From: Actinoplanes palleronii
GTDB lineage: Bacteria; Actinomycetota; Actinomycetes; Mycobacteriales; Micromonosporaceae
DNA: 64,000 bases
Direction of reading: 5' to 3'
Assembly: GCF_016862315.1 (NCBI RefSeq)
Contig: NZ_BOMS01000015.1
Coordinates: 1 to 64,000, forward strand
This document shows positions 57,732 through 64,000 of this stretch, one piece after another. The notes beneath the pieces are model-generated. The model worked only from the letters and a program-made list of their open reading frames with translations. It did no database searches and was not told the origin of the DNA. Both the position numbers and the translations under genes were made by a program. Every line of letters begins with the position of its first letter. Position 1 is the first letter of the stretch.

Positions 57732-58577
57732 GTGGACACCTTCGACGCCCCGGACGGCATCCGGCTCGCGCTGCACCGTTCCGGCTCCGGCGACCCGCTC
57801 GTCTGCCTGCCCGGCGGCCCCATGCAGGCCTCCGCGTACCTCGACGACCTGGGCGGGCTGTCCGCGCACCGGCGGCTGCTGATCCCGGATCTGCGCGGCA
57901 CCGGCGCGTCCGAGGTGCCGGCCGGTCCGGACAGTTACCGCTGCGACCGGCAGGTGGGTGACGTCGAGGCGCTGCGCGAGCACGTCCGGCTGGAGCGGTT
58001 CGACCTGCTCGGCCACTCGGCCGGTGCCACGCTGGCGCTGCTCTACGCGGCCCGGCACCCGGAGCGGGTGCGCCGGCTGGTGCTGGTCAACCCCAGCCCG
58101 CGGGCGGTCCACCTGGAGATCAGCGACCTGGACCGGCGGCGGGTGGCCGAGGAGCGCCGGGCCGAGCCCTGGTTCCCGGAGGCCTACGCCGCCCTGGAGC
58201 GGGTGCAGACCGGGCAGGCCACACCGGCCGACGGCCGGGCGCTGGCGCCGCTCATCTACGGACGGTGGGACGCCGAGACGCAGGCCTATTCGGCCCGCGA
58301 GGCCGGGCAGAAGAACAACGTCGCGGCCGCGGCCTACTACGCCGACGGAGCTTTTGATCCGTACGAGGTGCGCGCCCGGCTGGCCACCTTCCCCGCCCCG
58401 GTGCTCCTGATCACCGGCGAGGTCGACCTCCAACTGCCGCCGAAGCCCGCCGCCGAGTACGCCGGCCTGTTCCCGCAGGCGGAGCTGGCAGTGGTCCCCG
58501 GCGGCGGTCACTTCGCCTGGCTCGACGACGCCGAATGGTTCGTCCAGAAGGTGACCGGGTTCTTAAACCGCGCGTAG
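57732..58577 (+). CDS. Alpha/beta hydrolase (proline iminopeptidase-like)
   Basis: 281 aa. The nucleophile elbow GHSAGAT (about 95), LITGEVDLQLP with the acid, and GGGHFAW with the catalytic His make a full triad. The oxyanion region LPGGPMQASAYLDDL resembles prolyl aminopeptidases. GTG 57732 is preferred because a TAAAAT box is at leaderless distance; ATG 57708 would add eight residues. Its 3' end overlaps the next, convergent gene by 15 bases. Confidence 0.87.
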   Translation: MDTFDAPDGIRLALHRSGSGDPLVCLPGGPMQASAYLDDLGGLSAHRRLLIPDLRGTGASEVPAGPDSYRCDRQVGDVEALREHVRLERFDLLGHSAGATLALLYAARHPERVRRLVLVNPSPRAVHLEISDLDRRRVAEERRAEPWFPEAYAALERVQTGQATPADGRALAPLIYGRWDAETQAYSAREAGQKNNVAAAAYYADGAFDPYEVRARLATFPAPVLLITGEVDLQLPPKPAAEYAGLFPQAELAVVPGGGHFAWLDDAEWFVQKVTGFLNRA

Positions 58578-59306
58578 GAAGTCGATCAGCAGCGGGTTCA
58601 CCAGCTCCGGCCGCTCCAGGCTGGGCAGGTGACCGGCCCAGTCCAGTTCCACGTGCCGGGCGTCCGGCAGCACCCCGGCCAGGTGCACCGCGATCTCCCG
58701 GAAGTCCGGCAGGTCGTACGCCCCGGAGAGCAGCAGGGTCCGGGCCGCGATCGTGTCCAGCTCCCACTCCACCTCGATCTGCTCCGGCTCCGGCATGTCC
58801 GGCGGCTGCAGTTCGAAGACCCGGCGCTGCATCACCCGGACCGCCTCCCGCTGTTCCGGCCCGGCGGCCGGCCCGACCCACGTCCGCACGTTGAGCTCGG
58901 TGGCCGCGTCCAGGTCGCCCGCGGTCACCAGGGCGTCCTCCTCGCCGGCGAACGCCAGCCGCTGCGGGCTCTTCGGGTGCCCGGGCAGCGCGGTGCAGAG
59001 CAGCGCGAGCGCGGTCACCCGCTCCGGCCACCGGGCCGCGATCTCCAGCCCGAGCTGACCGCCGCCGGACGCGCCGGCCACCGCGAACGGGCGCCCGCCG
59101 AGCAGCTCGACGATCTCGTCGGCGTCGTTCCAGGGCTGGTCCGGGATCGGGCTGTCGCCGAAGCCGCGGAAGTCGCAGCGGGTCACCCGGAAACCGGCCG
59201 CGACCAGGTCGGGGACCTGCGGATCCCACATCCGGCGGTCACACACGGTGGAGTGGAGCAGGAGCACGTCCGGACCGTCACCGGTCACATCGAAGGCAAG
59301 CGTCAT
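58563..59306 (-). CDS. Alpha/beta hydrolase
   Basis: 247 aa. FDVTGDGPDVLLLHSTVCDRRMW and the elbow GASGGGQLG (Ser about 84) give the fold; YDLPDF the acid and DWAGHLPSLERP the His. It is similar to 3-oxoadipate enol-lactonase-type and esterase enzymes, substrate unknown. Convergent with and overlapping the preceding hydrolase. The MFS gene lies upstream in the same direction with a 15-base gap. Confidence 0.87.
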   Translation of the reverse strand: MTLAFDVTGDGPDVLLLHSTVCDRRMWDPQVPDLVAAGFRVTRCDFRGFGDSPIPDQPWNDADEIVELLGGRPFAVAGASGGGQLGLEIAARWPERVTALALLCTALPGHPKSPQRLAFAGEEDALVTAGDLDAATELNVRTWVGPAAGPEQREAVRVMQRRVFELQPPDMPEPEQIEVEWELDTIAARTLLLSGAYDLPDFREIAVHLAGVLPDARHVELDWAGHLPSLERPELVNPLLIDFLRAV

Positions 59307-59321
59307 CCGGCCGATCTTTCC

Positions 59322-60575
59322 TCACTCCACCGTGGCCAGTGCCCGGGCCCCCGATTTGCGGATGACCCGATGCTCGTCCAGGGCGTGCCAGGCGGAGAAC
59401 AGGAACGGTGACAGGGTCACCACGAGATAACCGATCCCGGCCAGCAGCGCGGCGGTGCGCAGGCCCAGGTCCTCGACCGCCCAGCCGCCGAGGACCCCGC
59501 CGAGCGGGATGCCGGCCCAGGAGAACGCGATCAGCACGCTCATCACCCGGCCCTGCATCCGGATCGGGACCCGTTCGTAGACGGCGGCCAGCAGGATCGG
59601 GTTGATCGTCGACATCAGCGCGCCGGCCAGCGCGGCGATCGCCAGCACCGCCCACAGCCGGTCGGTCAGGGCCAGCGCGAGCAGCTGCGCCGGGCCGCCG
59701 ATCAGGAAGCAGACCGCGAAGGTGACCCGCCGGGGCACCCGCGGCCCGATGATCGTCCAGAGGATGTTCCCGGCCACCGCACCCACCCCGAAGGCGCTGC
59801 CGAGCACACCGAGCGCCGCCGGGCCGTGCGGGCCGTCGCGCACCCACACCGGCACGAACACCGTCGCGTACGCCTGGTCAAAGAGGTTCGTGGCGAACAG
59901 CATCGACATGATCCCGACGATCAGCCGGTCCTGTCGTACGTACCGGAAACCGCACCGCAGTGCCGCCGCATAACCGCTCTCCTCGTCCTCCGCGGTCTCC
60001 TGGCCGGTGGAACCGGCCGTCACGTAGATCGAGATGATCAGCGCGCACACGCCGAACGTGGCCGCGTCGACGAGCAGCACCCGGGCCGGTCCGACCGCGG
60101 CCACCAGCAACCCGGCCAGCGGCAGGCCGAGCAGGGTGGCCACCCGGCTGATCCCGTCGTAGAGCGTGGTGCCCCGCTCGGTGGACAGCCCGGCGCCGGC
60201 GATCACCCGGGGGAGCAGCGCGCGCTTGGCGGTGTCGCCGAACCCGCGCAGCGCCCCGGCCACCGCGATCAGGCCGAGCAGAGTCGAGTACGAGATCGTC
60301 TCGGTGCTGGCCAGCAGCGGGATCCCGGCCACCGCGACCAGGCTCGCCGCGTCGGCGGCCACCGCGGTCGGCCGGGGACCGACCCGGTCCACGATCGGAC
60401 CGCCGAGCAGCCCGGCCAGCACGTACGGAAGCATCTCGGCCAAGCCGGCCACCCCGGCCAGCAGCGCCGAGCCGGTGCTGGTCAGCACCAGCCAGGGCAG
60501 CGCCACGAAGGTGATCCGGCTGCCCAGCAGGGAGATCGCCTCGGCCGCGAGCAGACCGGTCAGGCTCCGTCTCAC
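59322..60575 (-). CDS. MFS transporter
   Basis: 417 aa with about twelve transmembrane helices in two halves, a central cytoplasmic loop (GSTGQETAEDEESGYAAALRCGFRYVRQDR), and loop motif GGPIVDRVGPRPT after helix 2. It resembles the MFS_3/enterobactin exporter-like drug efflux group. GTG 60575 overlaps the stop of the ArsR-type gene as GTGA; the pair is likely a regulator-efflux unit. Confidence 0.9.
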   Translation of the reverse strand: MRRSLTGLLAAEAISLLGSRITFVALPWLVLTSTGSALLAGVAGLAEMLPYVLAGLLGGPIVDRVGPRPTAVAADAASLVAVAGIPLLASTETISYSTLLGLIAVAGALRGFGDTAKRALLPRVIAGAGLSTERGTTLYDGISRVATLLGLPLAGLLVAAVGPARVLLVDAATFGVCALIISIYVTAGSTGQETAEDEESGYAAALRCGFRYVRQDRLIVGIMSMLFATNLFDQAYATVFVPVWVRDGPHGPAALGVLGSAFGVGAVAGNILWTIIGPRVPRRVTFAVCFLIGGPAQLLALALTDRLWAVLAIAALAGALMSTINPILLAAVYERVPIRMQGRVMSVLIAFSWAGIPLGGVLGGWAVEDLGLRTAALLAGIGYLVVTLSPFLFSAWHALDEHRVIRKSGARALATVE

Positions 60576-61171
60576 CGGTCGCCTCGCGGCTCGTTCCGGG
60601 TCTGTTCGCCAGGTGGCGGGCCGGTGTCCGGACGGGCCGGCAGGGGGAAGGCCTGCCACTGGAAGACCACCCGGGCGCTGCCGGGCACCGCGAGGTCCGG
60701 GTCGTCGTCGACCGGGTAGTCGGTGAGCACCGCACCGATCCGGGACAGCAGCTCACCGGCCTGTGCCGGGGTCAGCCGCAGCGCGACGTTGCGGATCGCG
60801 ACCCCGGTCTGCCACTCCGGCGGCAGGTCCGCGGCGGCGCCGAGGAAGTCCTGCAGCCGCTGGAAGTCGGCGACCGCGACCGACCGCAGGTAGTTCTCCG
60901 CGCCCGCCGGCACCGGGGCGCTGCTCCGGCTCGCCACCCGCCACCAGCGTTCCCGCCGCACCCCCCGGCCCGGCACGTCCTCGACGAAGCCGTAGGCGGC
61001 GAGCTGACGCAGGTGGTAACTGGTCGCTCCGGACGACTCGCCGAGCCGGCCGGCGAGCCGGGTCGCGGTCGAGGCGCCGTGCTCGCGCAGCAGGCCGAGG
61101 ATGCGCACCCGGAGCGGGTGAGCGAGGCCGCGCAACGAGTGCGGGCCGGGGACGACGGGGGAGGCGGGCAT
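60572..61171 (-). CDS. ArsR-like winged-helix transcriptional regulator
   Basis: 199 aa. The winged helix (about 10-75) reads LAHPLRVRILGLLREHG, ATRLAGRLGESSGATSYHLRQL and RRERWWRV. The remainder is a helical domain of unknown ligand. No arsenic-type Cys pair is visible. Coupled by overlap to the MFS transporter, which it probably controls. Confidence 0.88.
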   Translation of the reverse strand: MPASPVVPGPHSLRGLAHPLRVRILGLLREHGASTATRLAGRLGESSGATSYHLRQLAAYGFVEDVPGRGVRRERWWRVASRSSAPVPAGAENYLRSVAVADFQRLQDFLGAAADLPPEWQTGVAIRNVALRLTPAQAGELLSRIGAVLTDYPVDDDPDLAVPGSARVVFQWQAFPLPARPDTGPPPGEQTRNEPRGDR

Positions 61172-61233
61172 CGGCCCAACTTATCTTTGCAAAGAAGTCT
61201 TTGGAAGACGTATGTCGATATGCTTCGGCGGGT

Positions 61234-61932
61234 TCAGGCCGGTGGGAGGTGATCCACGCCGTTGTAACCGTCGAGTTTCAGGCCCGCTCCGCCGTCGCTC
61301 GTGAAGCGGGTCAGCGACGCGTTCCGGACCGGGCCCGCGGACTTCTCCAGGGCGGCCAGCTCGTCCCAGTCCAGGTCCTCGAGGACCGCGCGGGTCATCA
61401 GGACCACCGCGTCGTGCGCGACCACGACCACCCGCCGGCCGGCGTGCTCGCGGTGCAGATCGTCCAGGAAGGACGTCAGGCGCAGGCGGATGTCGGCGAA
61501 GGACTCGCCGCCCGGCGGGCGGTACTCGTACAGGCCGGCCTCGGCGCGACGGGCCGCCTCGCCCGGGAACCGGGCCGCGATCGCGGCGCGGGTGAGCATC
61601 GCCAGCTCACCGTTGAGCCGATCGACAAGACGATCATCGGTGTGGGCGTCGGGCAGGGTGATCCCGGCACTCTCGGCCGCGATCCGCCAGGTCTCCCGAG
61701 CTCTTGTGTACGGGGAGGTGACCACGACCTCGGGGCGCGCACCGGCCGGTAGTGCCGCGAGCCAGGCCCCGAGCGCGCGCGCCTGTTCCTCGCCGTGCCC
61801 GGTGAGCGGCACCTCGGCGTCCGGCCCGCTCACCGCCGCCTCCAGCAGCTGCTGCGCGTCCGCGGCCGGGAAGGCGACGTTGGCCAGGCTCTGCCCGTGC
61901 CGGATCAGGACAAGTTCCGCGACAACCGTCAT
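61234..61932 (-). CDS. Histidine phosphatase family protein
   Basis: 232 aa. The phospho-accepting His is in LIRHGQSLAN (about 11), with Arg and the acid in TSPYTRARETWRIA and the second His in VVAHDAVV. Phosphoglycerate-mutase-like fold; substrate unknown. Its end is 62 bases from the ArsR gene start. Confidence 0.9.
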   Translation of the reverse strand: MTVVAELVLIRHGQSLANVAFPAADAQQLLEAAVSGPDAEVPLTGHGEEQARALGAWLAALPAGARPEVVVTSPYTRARETWRIAAESAGITLPDAHTDDRLVDRLNGELAMLTRAAIAARFPGEAARRAEAGLYEYRPPGGESFADIRLRLTSFLDDLHREHAGRRVVVVAHDAVVLMTRAVLEDLDWDELAALEKSAGPVRNASLTRFTSDGGAGLKLDGYNGVDHLPPA

Positions 61933-61997
61933 GATCGGACCCTATCTGTCACGGTACGTCGCCGGGAGGGCGCATCGAGTGACGGTAGTCTCGCCCA

Positions 61998-62552
61998 ATG
62001 CCCCGGCTGATCGTGCTCAACGGCCCACCCGCGACCGGCAAGTCCACACTCGCCGGTCGGTATGCCGCCGCCCGTCCGCTGACCCTGAACCTGGACATCG
62101 ATCGGCTCCGGGACCTGATCGGCGGCTGGCGCACCGACCCGCAGGCCGGCGGGCTGCTGGCCCGGGCGGCGGCGCTGGCCGCGGCCCGGGTGCATCTGCT
62201 CGCCGGTCACGACGTGATCGTGCCGCAGTTGCTGGCCCGGCCGGCTTTCCTGGAGCAGGCCGGCGCGCTGGCGGCGGAGACCGGCGCGTCGTTCCACGAG
62301 CTCGTCCTGATGGACACCCGGGAGAACGCCCTCCGCCGCTGGGCCGTCCGGTCCGCGGCGGCGGCCGGTTCCCCTGCGGCGACCGGTTCCCCGGCTTCGG
62401 CTCGTTTCGCCGCGGAGCGGGATGAGGTTGCGGGGCTTTATGACCGGTTATGTGACATGTTGGTGTCGCGCCCGGATGCCCAGATCGTGCACAGCCACGA
62501 GAACGAGATCGATCGCACCTATCGGGACGTGCTCGCCTGCCTGCCGGGTTAA
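61998..62552 (+). CDS. P-loop kinase-like protein
   Basis: 184 aa. Walker A NGPPATGKSTL is at the N-terminus, DIDRLRDLIGGW is a possible substrate lid, and RENALRRWAVRS is an Arg-containing lid region. The family (AAA_33-like) includes chloramphenicol phosphotransferase and polynucleotide-type kinases. A short SPAATGSPAS repeat lies near residue 122. Divergent from the phosphatase gene. Confidence 0.82.
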   Translation: MPRLIVLNGPPATGKSTLAGRYAAARPLTLNLDIDRLRDLIGGWRTDPQAGGLLARAAALAAARVHLLAGHDVIVPQLLARPAFLEQAGALAAETGASFHELVLMDTRENALRRWAVRSAAAAGSPAATGSPASARFAAERDEVAGLYDRLCDMLVSRPDAQIVHSHENEIDRTYRDVLACLPG

Positions 62553-62592
62553 TCGGTGGTCACCCACCCCGGGCGGGTCGCATGATGAGCCG

Positions 62593-62700
62593 GTGATCTC
62601 ACCGATGAGGTATCCCGCCCTCCCTGTCGCCGCGGCCGAACGGGCCACCCGGCAGCAGCGGGCCCGCCGGGGACGGGTGGTGCCCGAGCAGCGATCATGA
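62593..62700 (+). CDS. Possible 35-aa ORF coupled to the LysE gene
   Basis: GTG 62593 opens a 35-codon frame (with Arg-rich ERATRQQRARRGRVV). Its TGA (62698-62700) overlaps the LysE ATG (62697) as ATGA. It fills the 144-base gap but has no clear ribosome-binding site. It may only be a leader. Confidence 0.3.
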   Translation: MISPMRYPALPVAAAERATRQQRARRGRVVPEQRS

Positions 62701-63296
62701 GCGCCGCGTTCCTGTCCGGCGTGATCGCCGGATATGGGATCGCGGTGCCGGTCGGCGCGATCGGCGCGCTGATCGCCGGCTTGAGCGCCCGCACCTCGTG
62801 GCGGGTGGGCGCGGCGGCCGGTCTGGGCGCGGCCACCGCCGACGGGATCTACGCCTGCGTCGCGGTGGCCGGTGGCGCCGCGGTCGCCGGCCTGATCGCA
62901 CCGCTCACCACCCCGCTGCGCTGGGCCGGTGCGGTGGTCCTGCTGCTCCTGGCCGCCCGGACCGCCTGGACCGCGGTCCGCCTCGCCGGTACGCCGGAAC
63001 GCACCGAACGCCCGACCACGGCGATCCGGGCCTACGCCGGGATCCTCGCGCTCACCCTGCTCAACCCGGCCACCGTGATCTACTTCGCGGCCCTGGTCCT
63101 CGGTGCCGGTGGGGTGGGTGGCGGCGTCTGGTTCGTGCTCGGCGCCTTTCTCGCGTCCGCCAGCTGGCAACTCCTGATCGCCGCCGCCGGCTCCCTCTCC
63201 GGCCACCTGCTCACCGGCCCCCGAGGCCGCCTCCTGACAACCCTGCTCTCCAGCGCCGTGATAACCCTCCTAGCCCTACGCCTCCTGATCCCCTAA
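62697..63296 (+). CDS. LysE/RhtB family exporter
   Basis: 199 aa with about six helices. GIAVPVGAIGALIAG at the N-terminus and TLLNPATVIYFAAL are the family's conserved sites. It exports amino acids or other small cations; substrate not defined. ATG 62697. Confidence 0.88.
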   Translation: MSAAFLSGVIAGYGIAVPVGAIGALIAGLSARTSWRVGAAAGLGAATADGIYACVAVAGGAAVAGLIAPLTTPLRWAGAVVLLLLAARTAWTAVRLAGTPERTERPTTAIRAYAGILALTLLNPATVIYFAALVLGAGGVGGGVWFVLGAFLASASWQLLIAAAGSLSGHLLTGPRGRLLTTLLSSAVITLLALRLLIP

Positions 63297-63299
63297 AAC

Positions 63300-63520
63300 A
63301 TGCGTGTGAAGTTGGGGTGCGCACCGCACCGAAAGTCCCCACGCTGCAGCTGCTCAGGGCGTGCGTGTGGAGTTGGGGTGCGGTGCGCGCCGAAAGTCCC
63401 CACGCTGCGCCCAGCCCCACCGTGCGTGTGGAGTTGGGGTGCGGTGCGCGCCGAAAGTCCCCACGCTCGGTGTCACCACCGCTGGCGTGGGGGGTGGGTG
63501 CGGTGCGCGCCTCAGGTTCA
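63300..63520. repeat. Tandem repeat with 61-bp period, about four copies
   Basis: Units begin GCGTGTGGAGTTGGGGTGC at 63302 (slightly divergent), 63363, 63424, and a degenerate one near 63485. Each unit ends with CGAAAGTCCCCACGC, so the ends of a unit are partly complementary. No gene is seen in this 238-base spacer. Confidence 0.88.
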
Positions 63521-63534
63521 CGTGGGCGGGGGCT

Positions 63535-64000
63535 TCACCGCGTACCAGACAGGTGTTTGGCGGCCTCGCGGATCGACAACGGTGACAGGATCGCGGCCTG
63601 GGCGGTGAGGTAGTCCCGGACCGCGCCGGGGTCGGTGCGCGCGTAGTGGCGCAGCGCCCAGCCGATCGCCTTGCGGATGAAGAAGTCCTGGTGGCCGGCC
63701 TGCCGGGTGCAGTAGGCGAAGAGCCGCGCGGCGTCGGTCGCGGGGCCGTAGTGGAGCTGGTGCAGGATCGCCGTGCGGATCAGCCAGCGGTCGGCGGCGG
63801 TGGACCAGTCGTCCATCCGGGTGAGCAGCGCGGGGTGCCGGCGGACCAGGCCGCCGACGACGTGGGTGGCGAGCGGGTCGACCGTGTCCCACCACGACCT
63901 GCTGGTGATCAACTCTTCCAGGACGCCGAGGAAGGCGGGGCCGGGCACGTCGAGGTGGGCGGTCAGGTAGTCGCAGGCGAACTGCTGGAACTCGCGCTCG
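63535..64000 (-). CDS. DNA alkylation repair protein (AlkD-like), partial
   Basis: The 3' part of a minus-strand gene that runs off the window; 155 codons are present, including the stop. HEAT-like helices are visible: FQQFACDYLTAH, SWWDTVDPLATHVVGGLV, WLIRTAILHQL, FFIRKAIGWALRHYARTDP and LSPLSIREAAKHL. This matches the AlkD/AlkC-type glycosylases that remove alkylated bases. The N-terminal part and start are missing. Confidence 0.85.
   Translation of the reverse strand, partial: EREFQQFACDYLTAHLDVPGPAFLGVLEELITSRSWWDTVDPLATHVVGGLVRRHPALLTRMDDWSTAADRWLIRTAILHQLHYGPATDAARLFAYCTRQAGHQDFFIRKAIGWALRHYARTDPGAVRDYLTAQAAILSPLSIREAAKHLSGTR

Overview
High-GC actinobacterial chromosome, most likely Actinoplanes or a close Micromonosporaceae relative. 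The call rests on the combination of whiA, rbpA, opcA, mycothiol-dependent (DinB/MDMPI) enzymes, frequent GTG starts, and strong third-position G/C bias. I see no rRNA, tRNA, CRISPR array, insertion sequence or prophage. Most of the window is core chromosome.

Layout. 1-9.5 kb: uvrB, a tandem-GNAT protein with an unusual Gly/Ala expansion, a small monooxygenase, terC behind a yybP-ykoY type manganese riboswitch, typA/bipA, and a lytic transglycosylase lipoprotein. 9-18.2 kb is more accessory: a stand-alone divergent ribosomal protein L11 paralogue, a ClpP-like protein without catalytic residues, a GntR regulator, a membrane Ser/Thr kinase with a ricin-type lectin ectodomain, a secreted protein, an NCS1 permease coupled to a hydantoin/Asp racemase, a frameshifted gene remnant, and an ECF (SigE-like) sigma factor with a membrane partner. 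18.2-22.8 kb: metallo-hydrolase, mycothiol-dependent enzyme, rsgA, and a large membrane protein.

22.9-36.4 kb is the conserved block uvrA, a Rieske lipoprotein, uvrC, (small ORF), rapZ, yvcK, whiA, gap, pgk, tpiA, secG and rbpA. It joins excision repair, cell-wall/carbon control and lower glycolysis. 37.5-44.2 kb is the minus-strand pentose-phosphate operon tkt-tal-zwf-opcA-pgl. 44.4-48.5 kb carries the heme O/A genes ctaB and ctaA, separated by an ATP-grasp pair and a repeat-rich spacer. 48.6-55.2 kb is a tightly overlapping sufR-B-D-Rieske-C-S-U-T operon for Fe-S cluster assembly. 55.3-64 kb holds assorted enzymes and transporters: an MDMPI-type protein, a large two-part protein with an AbiEii-like nucleotidyltransferase domain, two alpha/beta hydrolases, an ArsR-MFS pair, a phosphatase, a P-loop kinase, a LysE exporter, and a DNA-alkylation-repair gene cut by the window edge.

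The points I consider most worth following up are: the L11 paralogue that has lost the proline motif bound by thiopeptides; the nucleotidyltransferase fusion protein; a dispersed palindromic repeat with exact 63-bp spacing in one array; the unannotated 39-codon ORF coupling uvrC to rapZ; and several other tandem repeats in spacers. All family assignments come from reading motifs by eye; no database search was possible.
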